Shown in pieces: positions 10,858 to 23,770 of a stretch of 64,000 bases of DNA (the first letter of the stretch is position 1; every line of letters begins with the position of its first letter). A program made the position numbers and the translations under genes. Below the pieces are notes generated by a model. That model made no database searches. It was not told where the DNA came from and was given only the letters and a program-made list of their open reading frames with translations. Source of the stretch: Halichoerus grypus (Eukaryota > Chordata > Mammalia > Carnivora > Phocidae); the NCBI RefSeq assembly GCF_964656455.1, contig NC_135718.1, forward strand, positions 128,689,093-128,753,092. Direction: 5' to 3'.

Positions 10858-11800
10858 GCTACTGAATGGGAGAAGACATTTGCAAATGATACATCCAATA
10901 GGGGATTAATATCCAGAATAAAGAACTCCTACAACCCAACACCAAATAAATAAATAAATAAATAATCCAATTAAAAAACAGACCTGAATAGACATGTTGC
11001 CAAAGAAGATAAACAGATGGCCAACAGGTACATGAAAAGATGCTCAACATCACTAATCATCAGGAAAATGCAAATCAAAACCACAGTGAGAGATCATCTC
11101 ACATTAGAATGGCTAATATCAAAAAGACAAATAAGTCTTGGCGAGAATATGGAGAAAAGGGAACCTTTGTACACTGCTGGTGGGAATGTAAATCGGTGCA
11201 GCCACTGTGGAAATACGTGCACCCCTGTGTTCAATGCAGCAATATTTACAACAGCCAAGATATGGAAGTAACGTTAAGTGTCCACTGATAGATGAATGAA
11301 TAAAGATGTGGTATAAATACGGAACGGAATATTACTCGGCCATTAAAAAAAGAAAGAAAGAAAGAAATCTTGCCATTCACAACAACATGGATGGACCCAG
11401 AGAGTGATTATATTATGCTAAGTGAAATATGGCAAAGAAAAATACCATGATTTCTAAGTGGAATCTACCACAACAAAACAAATAAACAAAACCAGAAACA
11501 GAGTAATAAACATAGAGAACAAACTGGTGGTTGCCAGAGGGGAGGGGGTGGGGGCATGGGCAGAAGGGGATTAAGGGGTACAAACTTCCAGTTATAAAAA
11601 AAATAATAAAAATAAGTAAGTCTCAAGGACAAAAGTAGAGCATAGGGAATATAATCATAATAACTCTGTATGGTGACAGATGGTAACTACACTTACTGTG
11701 GTGAGCATTTCGCAATGTATAGAATTGTCAAATCACTATGGTGTACAACTGAAACTAATGATATATGTCAACTATATTTCAATGAAGTTTTAATTTAAAA
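10858..11800 (+). mobile_element. L1 ORF2 3' end and 3' UTR fragment
   Basis: Starts at AGACATTTGCAAATGATACA and includes CATGAAAAGATGCTCAACAT, CACTGCTGGTGGGAATGTAA and ATGGATGGACCCAGAGAGTG, which are hallmark L1 ORF2 C-terminal sequences, then a 3' UTR ending near an A-rich tract. 5'-truncated, degraded, antisense in intron 12. Confidence 0.88.
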
Positions 11801-12878
11801 AAACTATACTGCTCTAGGCACACAAATCCTCAGACTGAACTTATGAAATAAGAAAATTAAATATCTTTTCAATATATCTCTCTCCATCAGTGGTTGTCCA
11901 AAATGTAGTTCCCGGACTACCAGTATCAACACCAACTGGGAACTTGTTGAAAATGCAAATTCTCGAGCACCACCCAGACCAACAGAACAAGAAACTCTGG
12001 GGGTGAAGATCGGCCACATGTGTTGTAACCTGCCATTCAGGGTTCAGATATAGTCAGAAGTTTGAAGACCACTACCCACACCACATGAGCACAATCCCTT
12101 CTACTGGAGTACTCCCTCCACCCCAAATCTGCCAAAAATATTCCTTATCAGAGCTCCAAGTTTTAGTTCAAACGGTCATTACGGGTCCTTTCTAATTCTC
12201 CACAGAGTTAATGGGTCAGTCTCCTAGTTGATACCACTGTCAAACCACACCACCATGCCATTATCTGTATAAACATTCTCTGCCTTTCCCCTTAAACTAT
12301 GAGTCCCCAAATGCACAGGTTCACTCATCTCTGTGGTCCAGAATCAAGCCCCAAAGGTTCCTCAATTTAATAACTGAGAACCATGGCCAGAGGTCCCATT
12401 TAGGGCAAGTTACTTACAACAAATCAGAAACATCAATCAATATGAGGGGGAAAAAAAATCAATGTGGAAAATACCAATGAGGAGATGGTGGCATTTTTGT
12501 ATTTACTAGTCATTATTTTCTAAGCTATTGTCCATGAATAATTTATTATCCCTCAAAGAAAAATCCTTTCCATCTGCCCCCATTTACTAGCCTGTGAACC
12601 CCAAAGCATGAAATTTAGGTCACAGCAACATTAGGTATTCACTTTAGCACAGTAAATGTATCATTTACATTTGACTTAGCTAACTAAGATGGACCCCTCA
12701 ACTTCATACATTTCAGTCTGGCCTCCCAAAATACCTTCAGAGCATTCTCCAACAGGAAGCCAGTATACAAGTAAGTGTCACTTTGTATAGCAACCTCCCA
12801 GGCAACATCACCAACAGCACCTTTCAGTCTAGATACCCTTAAATCCAAGCTGAAGAGCCTGAAATTAATTTTCTCTTT

Positions 12879-13092
12879 AGGAGCACCTGGATGCCTCAGT
12901 TGGTTAAGCGGCTGCCTTTGGCTCAGGTCATGATCTCAGGGTCCTGGGATGGAGCCCCCCATGTTGGGGCTCCCCACTCACTGGGGAATCTGCTTCTCCC
13001 TCTACCTCGGCTCCTCCCCCCCCACTTGTGCGCTCTCTCTCTCTCAAATAAATAAATAAAATCTTAAAAGTAAAAAATAAATAAATAAATAA
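12879..13092 (+). mobile_element. SINEC
   Basis: Head GGAGCACCTGGATGCCTCAG with two substitutions. The tail grew into an AAAT tract. Confidence 0.9.
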
Positions 13093-13332
13093 GCAAGCTT
13101 AATTAGGGGTGGAGGTATAATATAACCAATATCTACTAAGCATGTAAATCATTTCAGTTTATCATTCAAAATTAAGTTCATGTAGATTCCATAAATTATT
13201 TTTTAAGTATGGACAGAGTATGAAGGATTCTGATACTAGAGTTTAGATCTAATTGTAACAGAACCTAGACATTTTCATAGTAATTTATACAGACAAATAA
13301 CATTAAGGTTTTTGTTTTGTTGCATTGAAAGA

Positions 13333-13382
13333 TTGAAGTTATAAGGAAAAATTATAGTGAAGTTATAAGGAAAAATTATAGT
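13333..13382. repeat. 24 bp tandem duplication
   Basis: Two nearly exact adjacent copies, each with the core GAAGTTATAAGGAAAAATTA. In intron 12. Confidence 0.85.
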
Positions 13383-13399
13383 TTAGAAAGCCTAAATTA

Positions 13400-13951
<552 letters not shown>

Positions 13952-14287
13952 TCATATTTTTCAGACCCTGCTTTGTAAGATTATGCTACAAAGGAATGTT
14001 CAAACTGAATTAAGTGTCATTAGAAATGTGATCTGAACATAGGTGATGCATTCTCCCCCTTTAAGTATGGAGTTTAAATACGAGACTTTCCATCTGAGGT
14101 CCCCCCTCCTCCCTCCCATTTTTATCTGACTTTTTAGAAAATGTAAATATCTAGAGTTTTTAAGAATATAAGACATCATGTTAGCTACAGGATATGTGGT
14201 TACCACAATTTCTTATAGCAACTGACAAGGAATGGCAACTCTCCATCTTCCTTTTCCCTTGTCCATTCTGACAGGCAAGGTTAAATC

Positions 14288-14430
14288 AAACACTAATAAG
14301 GCAATTAGCATTTCTAAAGAGCTCTTATTCTTCAAAGCACTTTAAACTGTCAACCAATTAATCTGTAACATCCCTGTGAGGTATGGTAAATATAATCCTC
14401 ATTTTACAGCTGGGAGCAATTGCCTAGGGA
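14288..14430 (-). repeat. MIR remnant
   Basis: TAACATCCCTGTGAGGTATG and CCTCATTTTACAGCTGGGAG match the reverse MIR core. In intron 11. Confidence 0.65.
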
Positions 14431-15107
14431 GGCAGAACTGATGCTCCACATGTATTTCCCAACTCTCTCTTTCTTGTGGTACATCCTCAAATTCCTTGTG
14501 TGGGGATTTAAGTGAGTTACAGATCTTCAAATATTTCTGTACTTAGAAAAGCAAAGGAAATGGACGGGGTAAAAACAGATGTGAAAGAAGAAATGGCTTT
14601 GGCTAAAGAGTTTAAAAAGTAAAAAAGTCTGAATATCTGCACCCTGCCTCCATGCACTCATGCACGGATGAAGCCCATTCTACTACGTGTAACGATGCCA
14701 AAATGCAGCACAATAAACCAGAAGCTGGCAATCCCAAGGTCCTGGAGGACACTCTGGGACCTATATTCCCCTACTCTTCCAAAAGGTATCTGGGCTGCCA
14801 CTGCCACAGAATGGGATTTCTCCATAATAAAAGCAATGTTCAGTGCTTTTTAATCTTTCCATGAGTAAAGGCTTCTTTCACTAACAGCTGTCTATCCCCT
14901 CCCCAGAAACATGTTATACTTGAAAAATAGTGTGTGTGCAATTGTAGGGGATTTATGGATTTCCTAGGATCCTTAAGAACCAGTGCCTTAACTTGTTAAG
15001 ATGCCTGATTCAACAGTAGTGAAAAAACAGTTTGTTACTCTTTAGACACATTTAAAAAGTTTCCAGCCCAGCTTGCATACTATTCATAGGTTATGTGGAA
15101 CTTCTTA

Positions 15108-15290
<183 letters not shown>

Positions 15291-15544
15291 CTAGAAAGGA
15301 AACAAAAAAGGTATAAAGATTTAGCTACACATGCTAACATTTTAGATTCTCGATGTTTCAAAAAGCTGGCTGAAAACAGTCTCCTTCAAAATGAGAGGGT
15401 TGGGGTCAGAGAAAAGGAGAGACCACTATGCTAACTTCTTAGATGCCCATAGATTACTTCTGCTCAGTTTTGAGCTTTATACAAATAGATTCATATAGTA
15501 TATACTTTTGTATCTCTATAGTTACCCCCTTGTGTTGGCTATAG

Positions 15545-15845
15545 AGAAAATATACAGTATGAGTCCATTTATATCAAGTTCAAAAACAGGCAAACTAATC
15601 TATGGTGTTATAAGTCAGGAAAGTGGTTGTCCTGGGGGTGGTAGTAGTGGTTGTCTTGAGACAGGGAAGGTAGTGAAATAGGGAGGACAAAGGGCGAACT
15701 TCTGGGGTAAGGTCTGGTAATAACTAGTTATGTCTTAATTCTTGTCCTAGTGCTGGTTACATGGGTGTATTCAGTTTGTGAAAATTCATCAAGGTATGCA
15801 TATGATTACGTACTTTTCTATGTATATGTTAGATTTCAAAAAGAT
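15545..15845 (+). mobile_element. Old L1 3'-end fragment
   Basis: Resembles an L1M-type 3' end: a GGAAAGTGGTTGTCCTGGGG block followed by TGTGAAAATTCATCAAGGTA. Strongly diverged. In intron 10. Confidence 0.6.
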
Positions 15846-15984
15846 CTAAAAAAAAACCTGACTTCCTACTAGGATAGGAACAGAAACCTTCCTAGAAGTT
15901 TGCTATTATGGAAAATAATAGACTCATAAACACTAAAATTCAAAGATAAATTTAGGTCTGGTCCCAATCCCTCAAATTTTCTTC

Positions 15985-16085
15985 AGAAGGTAATACCACA
16001 GTTATAGAATGAAGGCAAAGGGAGGTTAAGTAATCTCCCCGTATCATCACAATGTAGTTGAACAGCTGGGACTAGAATTCTTCTG
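15985..16085 (-). repeat. MIR remnant, weak
   Basis: AAGGGAGGTTAAGTAATCTC and GAACAGCTGGGACTAGAATT look like the reverse MIR 5' part. Confidence 0.5.
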
Positions 16086-16127
16086 AGGGCTCTACTTTTC
16101 TTGAAATCATTAAAAATCTGGTAATCA

Positions 16128-16323
16128 GGAGTGCCTGGGTGGCTCATTCAGGTAAGTGTCCGACTCTTGGTTTTGACTCAGGTCATGATCTCAGGGTCCT
16201 GGGATCCTGACAAGAGCCCTGTGTCAGGCTTCCTGATCAGCGGGGAGTCTGCTTATCTTCTCCCTCTGCCTCTCTCCCCTGCTCGTGCTCGCTCACCCTC
16301 TCTCTCAAATAAATAAAATTTTT
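16128..16323 (+). mobile_element. SINEC
   Basis: Flanked by TAAAAATCTGGTAATCA and AAAAAATCTGGTAATCA. In intron 10. Confidence 0.93.
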
Positions 16324-16412
16324 AAAAAATCTGGTAATCAAAACTGTGCTGAAAGTAACCATAAATTATTTCAAGCCAACCAAATAGAATTTTAATTAAT
16401 AATTCAAGTTCA

Positions 16413-16616
16413 GGGGCGCCTGGGTGGCTCAGTCTTTAAGCATCTGCCTTCAGCTCAGGTCATGATCCCAGGGTCCTGGGATCGAGCCCCGCACTGGGCT
16501 CCCTGCTCCGCGGGAAGCCTGCCTCTCCCTCTCCCACTCCCCCTGCTTGTGCTCCCTTTCTCGCTGTGGCTCTCTCTGTCAAATAAAGAAATAAAATCTT
16601 TAAAAAAAAATAGTAA
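16413..16616 (+). mobile_element. SINEC, young type
   Basis: Duplication TAATAATTCAAGTTC. It ends about 140 bp from exon 10. Confidence 0.94.
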
Positions 16617-16756
16617 TAATAATTCAAGTTCCAACTACATATAGGTTTGCAGTAAGGCTATTACTCCTGTACTACGCCCTTTAGATAAGGATATGCTGAA
16701 CTATTAGCTTTAAACACAGGTCTCTGCTTGAGACAGAAGTGCCTCACAGAGCCTAC

Positions 16757-16915
16757 CTCCTCCTCAGGTGAAAGTTTGATTTTCCCATCTCGGACAGGGA
16801 AGCCACTGCCAAATTCTTTTGAGGCAATATCGGCTCCATATTCTACTGTGACATCCTCTTCAATAGTGCTTACCAGTCGCCAAAATTCTTTCTCAACTAG
16901 TTCTGTGGGAACCAT
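16757..16915 (-). CDS. KDM5B: KDM5B exon 10 (residues 400-452)
   Basis: Fifty-three codons run from [20 protein letters not shown] to [15 protein letters not shown]. They immediately precede the JmjC barrel and contribute the family-specific EYGADI and FGSGFP segments. The exon is identical to remembered human. The acceptor is TTCCAG and the donor GTAGGC, with both junctions phase 0. Intron 10 (15291-16756) contains two plus-strand SINEs (from 16128 and 16413), an L1 3'-end fragment and a MIR-like piece. Confidence 0.96.
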
Positions 16916-18393
16916 CTGGAAACAAAACAACGAGGAAGACAAAAAACTGAATTTTCAGACACTCACAAACTGCCCATGACCAATCTGAAGACATTAGCTA
17001 AGTGACGGGAATCACAGGACAACACCCTAAGGAAAATTATATCCATAATGTTCCACAATTGATCCCAGGCAGTTTAGACATGTATATTATTTTCTAAAAG
17101 CAATTTTATAACTAAAAAAGTAAGTACTGATTAAGAATTCATGTTCCTCTATCACCGACCTGGCCACTACACTAAAAGGAAGTCAAGGAAAAAGCAAAAT
17201 TCTGACAACCAAAACCTGGAGATGTTTTTGTGTGTGAGAAATGTAAATATATAACTTGGTTGACCATTATACAGTAACAGCTGTGTTTGAATGACACTTC
17301 ATCCATCGAGATGTGTTCAAACACATTACCTGGGTCCATCCTTTCACTCTTTGCACTAGACCCGGCTAAGAATAACGCAGGCAACCATGATGAAAAAGAC
17401 AGAGTGCAAAATATGAACACAAAGAGCAATTACTTTGCAGCAGCATGCAGTAGTACAGCGAGTCACCAGACTGCGTGTCTAGATCTGTTAACCTGATGCA
17501 AGTCTAGAGAAAGGTAACTTAAATGCCTTAAATATGCACACCACCAGGACTGGATAAGCAAACATACCGGGAAATCATACAATGGATGAGGGGGTCAAAA
17601 GAACTGAAATTCAAATGGAGTATAACTTGAATTTAAGCCTCTTAAGTAAGCAAACATTTTAAGTAACTTAACAGCTTATGCTAGTGCTATCAGGGAAAAA
17701 CAAGTTCACACATACATTGCTGGGTTCCCATAAATGATACAGCCATTAAAGTGGGGGAAAAAATGGGTAAATACTCTCATCTGACCTCAGTAAGCACTCC
17801 GAGAAAATAATCCAACTAAAGAGGTCTACATGTGTGAAATGTCTGCCTTAGCACTTCGTTGGCAAGTGAGAAAAAACACAGCTTACATGTCCAGAATTAG
17901 GGCAGAAAACCATTTAATTCTGGTGGACTCACTTGACAGAATGTTAAATGCTGAATTAAATAGCCTTATGCTTCTAAGAGCATAAAGGAGAATTTAAAAT
18001 GAACTCATCCTAAAGTTTACGATACTAACTTGCAACAATATATAAATGTGTTCTCAATGCATAGCATGATGACTGGCACATAGGAGTCAGTCAATAAACT
18101 GTGAAGTTTTCTTTAAATTACATTTGTTGAACTGAAAGCATTCCTGATGATTTCCTTTATTAACATCCTGCTATTGCTGCTGTATGATTTGTGTGGAAAA
18201 GGTCATCTTTAGAGAAATCACAAGTGAAAAATCAGAATGCATTTTAACATATTGTGGAATTTCGATACCATTAAACAAATTAAAGGGTTCACTGTGTATG
18301 ATAATGTTTATCAAAAAAAAGTGCCAAGTGAAACTGTCTTCAGATTCTAAAAGTTATTAAAATCCCAAATCAAAGCAGTACATATGTACATAC

Positions 18394-18513
18394 GTGGACT
18401 GGCATGTTGAAATAATCAGATTTGAACGCATCTGCCATTTCCCCAAAAGTACGGAGGGTATAGTCCCTGGCTGCTTGTTCAAAGCCAAATGCTTCTTGTG
18501 GCTTACTACACTC
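18394..18513 (-). CDS. KDM5B: KDM5B exon 9 (residues 360-399)
   Basis: Forty codons, [20 protein letters not shown] and [20 protein letters not shown], connect PHD1 to the catalytic core. The acceptor is preceded by an uninterrupted run of about 17 T residues on the sense strand (18523-18539 as A on the plus strand), an unusually pure polypyrimidine tract. The donor is GTATGT. The following intron 9 (16916-18393, about 1.5 kb) has no SINE and no repeat that I recognise, which is rare in this window. Confidence 0.96.
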
Positions 18514-18970
18514 CTGCCAAAAAGAAAAAAAAAAAAAAAGTAAAAAGAATATTTTTATTTATAGATACATAGTTATATTTTATTGATATTATTTTTAAAA
18601 AACAGATTAGTAAAATTACATATGCAGTGTTTAAAATACAAAACTGGATGGATATACATCAAAATAACTTGTCTAGCAATTATGAAATCATAACTCTCTT
18701 TTAAGTCATTCAGTCTAAGAATTTTTGCAAAGAACATGCAATGCTTTTTTAAATAAAAAAAAATTTAAGTGTAGTTAAAAAATTTTTTTCTGCCTCTTAG
18801 CTCCTTGCATAGCTGTGGGCCTCACTGCCAAGACCTCCTTCCCAGTCAGGTCCAGCCCACTTTTTTTCATGAGCCTCACTGTCGTACCAATTGCTAATCT
18901 AAAACCCAAAAGCAAACAAAAAATATTCTGAAGGAAATTTTCTAATGCTATCTCTGCCATTAATTCTTAC

Positions 18971-19129
18971 CTGAGCCAAACACTTAGGACACCTCCAGTC
19001 TCCCTTGGGAACATCATGGAGAGGGGGAATAAGGCAAAAGGTGTGGTAACTGTCATCACAGCCGTCACACAGGAGAAGCCGGTCTTCATCATTCCCACTG
19101 CCACATAAGAGGCAGACATACAGATCCAC
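18971..19129 (-). CDS. KDM5B: KDM5B exon 8 (residues 307-359, PHD1 finger)
   Basis: The exon contains the complete PHD1 finger: [20 protein letters not shown] followed by [17 protein letters not shown] and DWRCPKC. The C4HC3 zinc ligands fall at Cys312, 315, 327, 330, His335, Cys338, 353 and 356. Asp328 and Trp351 are typical of PHD fingers that read the unmodified H3K4 tail, which is the known role of KDM5 PHD1. All 53 codons match remembered human. The junctions are phase 0, with acceptor CTGCAG and donor GTAAGA. The next intron (18514-18970) is only 457 bp and carries no SINE. Confidence 0.97.
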
Positions 19130-19274
19130 CTGCAGCAGTGAAAACAGGTACAGGACCAGGAGCGTGAGCTACATTCGATTTTGTTAAACTCTAAGAACGA
19201 AATGGACAGAGGCATAATCTAGTCTTTCCATCCTTCAAATGAAAATGAATCACCCCCCCATAAGAGGTATTTTA

Positions 19275-19479
19275 TTTTATTTTTTTAAAGATTTTATTTA
19301 TTTATTTGACAGAGAGAGAGACATACAGCGAGAGAGGGAACACAAGCAGGGGGAGTGGGAGAGGGAGAAGCAGGCTCCCCGCTGAGCAGGGAGCCCGACA
19401 CGGGGCTCAATCCCAGGACCCCAGGATCATGACCTGAGCTGAAGGCAGACGTTTAACGACTGAGCCACCCAGGTGCCCC
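19275..19479 (-). mobile_element. SINEC, young type
   Basis: Duplication AAGAGGTATTTTA. Its tail (19275) lies about 145 bp upstream of exon 8 on the sense strand. Confidence 0.94.
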
Positions 19480-19616
19480 AAGAGGTATTTTAAATAAAAA
19501 CGCTTCACCTTTTAGAAGAGATAACTTTACAATGCTTAATGCATTCCCAATACTAAAGTCTAATCTCAAAACCTTTTCAGCTGTTTCTGTGTGTGTGTTT
19601 AAAGATTTCTTTATTT

Positions 19617-19710
19617 AGGGGTGCCTGGGTGGCTGAGTCAGTTAGCGTCCAACTCTTGATTTTGGCTCAGGCCATGATCCCAGATCTCATGCCCCAATCT
19701 CTTTTAAAAG

Positions 19711-19726
<16 letters not shown>
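19617..19726 (+). mobile_element. Nested, truncated SINEC
   Basis: Head GGGGTGCCTGGGTGGCTGAG, no full CT body, and an A tail that runs directly into an AT microsatellite. Confidence 0.85.

Positions 19727-19775
<49 letters not shown>
19727..19775. repeat. AT microsatellite on a SINE tail
   Basis: About 24 TA units with two GT interruptions. It probably arose from the SINE A-tail. Confidence 0.9.
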
Positions 19776-20265
19776 GTTTGTTGGTTTATTTATTTATTTA
19801 TTTGAGAGAGAGAGAGTAGGCACGTGCACATACACAGGAGGGGCAGAGGGAGAAGAGAGAAAATTCCCAGCAGACTCCGGCTGAGCGGGTGGCCAGAAGT
19901 GGGGCTCCATCCCACAGCCCATGAGATCACGACCTGGGCCAAAATCAAGAGTTGGACACTCAACTGAGTGTGCTGCCCAGGCGCCCCTCAGCTATGTGTT
20001 TTAAAGTTTGTTACTAAGATATTTAGCTTCTAGTAGCTTAGAGAATGATAATCTTCTGGAAGAAGAACATGTTTGGTAATAAATTATCAGCTTAACCAAA
20101 AGTAGAACTTATAAAGAAAAAAATCAATTTTGCCATGTTTAAAAGGAAAGAAAAGTGTTTAAGTTCATTAACCACATTAAATTACTTTATATTCTAATTA
20201 AGGACTCATGGTTAAGAAGTTCCCCAAACACAGTGATAAAAATACATAGTTACTACCTGTTAATG

Positions 20266-20642
20266 GGCTGAACTCTGTTCCCCCAAAATTCGTATCTTGA
20301 TGTCTTAACCCCCAGTACCTCAGAATGTGACTATATTTGGAACCAGGGACTTTAAAGAGATTAATTAAGGTAAAATGAGATCATAATGAGTGGGCTCTAA
20401 TTCACTATGACTAATATTCAAGAAGAAGAGATGAGGACATAGACAGGTACAGAGGAAAGCCACGTGAAGACAGTGAGGAGACAACCATCTATAAGCCAAG
20501 GAGAGAGGCCTCAGAAAAAAACCAACCCTACAGACACCTTGATCTTAGACTTCCAGCCTCCAGAACCATGAGAAAATAAATTCTGTTATTTAGGCCAGTT
20601 AGTCTGTGATACTTTGTTACAGCAGCCCTTGCAAACTAATAC
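20266..20642 (+). mobile_element. MLT1-type LTR (ERVL-MaLR), solo
   Basis: The stretch opens TGTTAATGGGCTGAACTCTG and contains the typical CCCCCAAAATTCGTATCTTG block, GACACCTTGATCTTAGACTT, an AATAAA signal and the terminal GCAAACTAATACA. This matches the MLT1 LTR consensus in outline. No internal retroviral sequence is attached, so it is a solo LTR of a non-autonomous, non-coding element. It lies in intron 7, antisense to KDM5B. Confidence 0.85.
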
Positions 20643-21362
20643 ATTACCCAATAATATGGAAAGCTAAGAATTCAACTAATCAGGGAATCTCACTTCTTCT
20701 GTTGTAGCAAATAAAAACCTGGGTTCTGATCATTTTCTGATTCTATTTTTTTTTTTTTTTTTTGGTGGTGGGGGAGAAGTGTTCTTTATGAAAAGAACAC
20801 TTAATTGGAATAATTTCAAATTCCACAATAAAAAGCACTGTTGTCAAGCTATTCACTGAGCTCTCAGAAGGGGACAGAGAAGAAGAAAAGCAACCAGATC
20901 CTCTGTAATCTCCTCAAGCTTTATTTTTAAGTTTCCATTTGAGTAAATGGCTGCCTAGTCCTCCAACTTTTGTTGGGTCCTCAGTTCCTCTCCACCCAAC
21001 TCCTTTCCTTTTCTTTCCTTCCTTTTCCTACCTTCCTTTTCCTTCCCTGTTGTAAGGTTGGAAAACATCAACCTGATTTTTGATCTAGCTCTCAACTCAC
21101 CTGGAGGTGATCTAGTGATTTATGAACATTTCATATATAATCCAACTCACCATTATTTGTCTCTAAACTGCATGTACTCCAAAAAATGGCTGTGAATGTC
21201 CCCCATATGTTACTATTACCTTCATAATGCATTTGTGTATTTCCTCAATTAGAAATTGATACTATAAATGGACATGAAAAGTTCTTTTAACTGTGACACT
21301 CTAAGCTAGCAGTCTTAAGTAAGGCACAAAAGTGGTAAAAGTGTTTAAACATGGCAACTCAC

Positions 21363-21472
21363 AGCATTGGTGGTTTTTTTAGATCGGCTCTTGGGTTTTT
21401 CCTTCTCGCTTTCTACAATGTACTCTTTCTTCTCAATGGGTTCTTGCTTGACGATGCCTTTCATTTCTTTCT
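21363..21472 (-). CDS. KDM5B: KDM5B exon 7 (residues 270-306, linker, SUMO motif)
   Basis: Two bases complete Glu270. Thirty-six codons follow, from KEMKGIVKQEPIEKKEYIVE to SRSKKTTNA. VK278QE keeps the second reported SUMO acceptor. This lysine-rich linker is the most diverged coding stretch in the window: about seven differences from remembered human, all conservative in charge (for example KSSIKQ becoming KGIVKQ). The acceptor is TTACAG and the donor GTGAGT. It precedes PHD1. Intron 7 (19130-21362) carries nested SINEs, an AT repeat and an MLT1-type LTR. Confidence 0.95.
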
Positions 21473-21957
21473 CTGTAAGAGGCAATCAGAGTTAGCGCTT
21501 CACATACTACACTTGGCTCACCTTGCTCCCTCACCTCTCACCTCTCCCTCCCCCAAGCTACACACAGGACACAAACACAATTTCCTTGTTTCTTTTCAAT
21601 GCAGGAGCAGCAGCACCCAGTGTTACCATGTTCAAGGGCTAGGTGCTGACTGCTTACGGTAAAATGCAAACTCTCACACCATTTACATGTGGGCATTTCT
21701 GGATATGGGTACTTCTGGATATGTTGCTCAGGTTTGTAGGCTTTTAAAATAGGAGCTGAAGACATAGTCTTCTTAACATGTTACCGAGACATGATATATA
21801 GTGATGAAAGCAGGTTCCTCCTGATCTTAACTGTAAGAGACTAACAATTCACCAACTGTATTCCTCCACATTATAGAGTATTCCTCCATAACCCATGACT
21901 ACTTACTGCCCCAACTTCCTGGTTCCAAAGACTGAGAATTTCGGCTAAAACAGTAAC

Positions 21958-22130
21958 TATCAATATGGTAGGTAGGTGCTGTGCTAAATGCTCTCCATAG
22001 ATTATCTAACCTTTTGCAACAAATCCATTTCAAAGATAAGAAAACGGACACTAAAATAAATCAAGAAATATCTAAGGTCATACAACTACTTAGTGGTTAG
22101 GCCAGGATTCAGATTCAGATCTATATTTTT
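21958..22130 (-). repeat. MIR remnant
   Basis: GTGCTGTGCTAAATGCTCTC, then a degraded AAAGATAAGAAAACGGACAC and CATACAACTACTTAGTGGTT, follow the reverse MIR order. In intron 6. Confidence 0.6.
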
Positions 22131-22694
22131 AAAAATCCACCTACTTTCCACTACATTGTGCTGCCTTTCCACTAAACTCACCAACCACTAAGAAGAACCA
22201 ATTTTAATAACTTCTTCATTTGTATGTGCCTGCCCACATAGGATTTAGGACTTCTCTTTTTAGAGTCCTGAACAGGTTTACCTCTCAGTGACTGACATCA
22301 AGCAATGGCCAGCCAAGCAATTATCAACTAAAATTCAGATTCAGAAACCATGTCTGCCTGCCATGCCTGAAATAAACTTAACAGATATCCAGTCAAAGGC
22401 ACCTATGCTACTCATAAAACACTTCTTTTCAATGAATGCCATTTAACCAAATTTCAGAATAGCACTTAGTGACAGTTGAGAAAAACTCAATCATATTTCT
22501 AATATGCATATCTGTTTACTTCTACTGGTCACTAACTATGAGAACAGGGACATTAACATATTAAGATTTTATTTCAAGATCCAACCCACTGACTAGTATT
22601 CAATAGTTGCTATAACGTTTCCTTAAAAAATGAATACTTATTTTTACTAATTTACTTTTACGTCTTTCCTACCCATGGATAAACACTTTCTTAC

Positions 22695-22791
22695 CATTTT
22701 CACATTTTGGAGTTGGACAGCCCATCCGTCGTCTCAGGTTATGAGTTCTGGCTTCTGCTGTCTCTTCTGGTTCTATTTTAATATTCATGGC
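22695..22791 (-). CDS. KDM5B: KDM5B exon 6 (residues 238-269, SUMO motif)
   Basis: The 97 bp exon encodes AMNIKIEPEETAEARTHNLR and the following RRMGCPTPKCEN plus the first base of codon 270. IK242IEPE matches the SUMO consensus psi-K-x-E, and Lys242 is a reported KDM5B SUMO site. The acceptor follows a long T tract (TTTTTTAAAG), and the donor is GTAAGA. One change from remembered human is seen (Thr to Ala after EPEET). The next intron (21473-22694) contains a MIR-like remnant and otherwise unrecognised DNA. Confidence 0.95.
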
Positions 22792-23770
22792 CTTTAAAAA
22801 AGTTGTCATATACATAAATATTTCCTCTTAAAAAAGAAATCTTCTAAAATGCAACTGAAATCTCAAGGTGACTATAATCTTATAAATTGTCTTATAAATA
22901 GACATTCAAAACATGCTTCTCTCTCCCCACAGAGGCAAGATCTACCCTTAAAATTACTATTATTTAAGGAAAGGAAAAAATCTTAGAATACTCTTAGAAA
23001 AAATCTTAGATACTCTTCTATCTCCACAGGTCAAAAAAATAGGGAAGAACCAAAGGATCAGGAACAAATTAGGGCAAATGTCATTACCCCACTGGGAACA
23101 GATCTGATTTTCCTCCTAGAAGCTTCCCAGTTCTCATCTATTCACCTTATGCTTGATTCAGTCATCACTAAGCCAAATCCTTAGCAGTTATATAAATATC
23201 ATAATTTCGTTAGCCTAGAAGAGTTTGCTGGTTTTTTCCAAAGTTGGCTCACATTTATAGAAAACTCAGCTTCCATAATAATTTTCCATTAATTCTTCTA
23301 TTAAAAACTGTTATTATAAGCTACTCTTCTAACATCACTAAATTATTAAGGATTCTCCTATCATTAAGTCAGCCTCAATTTTCAATGTTTCTCAAAGTGG
23401 TAATACTTATTGATAAAGCAAACAACTTTGGGAAGTGTTTATGGAACTACACTTGATCATTTTTGCCCTTGTTCATTCATATGTATTCAGGATGTCCACT
23501 GCTGACAAAATTTCTCCCAGGATGCTATCATCACCCTGTGTGTCTCTCATCAAGGCAAACCTAGGCACCCACAGCACCAGGGCATGTCTTATACATTTAA
23601 AGATCAAGATGTGCTCAAACAAGAATTTTTTACACTAATGAAATCCAAGCATGCTTATGGGCTTCGAATAACCGTATTTTCCTATTCTGAGGCAATCTTA
23701 ATTCAGAAAAATGGAGTCACTAAATTTTTTCCTATCTCTAACTTACCTAAGTTAAAAATAATCCCCTTAC

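Larger units (their letters stand above)
19599..19987 (-). mobile_element. SINEC split by another SINE and an AT repeat
   Basis: The tail at 19599-19616 and body at 19776-19987 are one minus-strand SINE. A plus-strand SINE and an AT tract sit between them. Flanks share CAGCT..GTGTTT. Confidence 0.8.

Noticed and set aside
11017..11288. Two overlapping 80-residue open frames
   Set aside because: They are degraded L1 ORF2 sequence and do not form a complete or conserved product.
19727..19775. Tandem TA array considered as a possible origin or array element
   Set aside because: It is a simple microsatellite grown from a SINE tail. No spacer structure like a CRISPR array occurs anywhere in the window.
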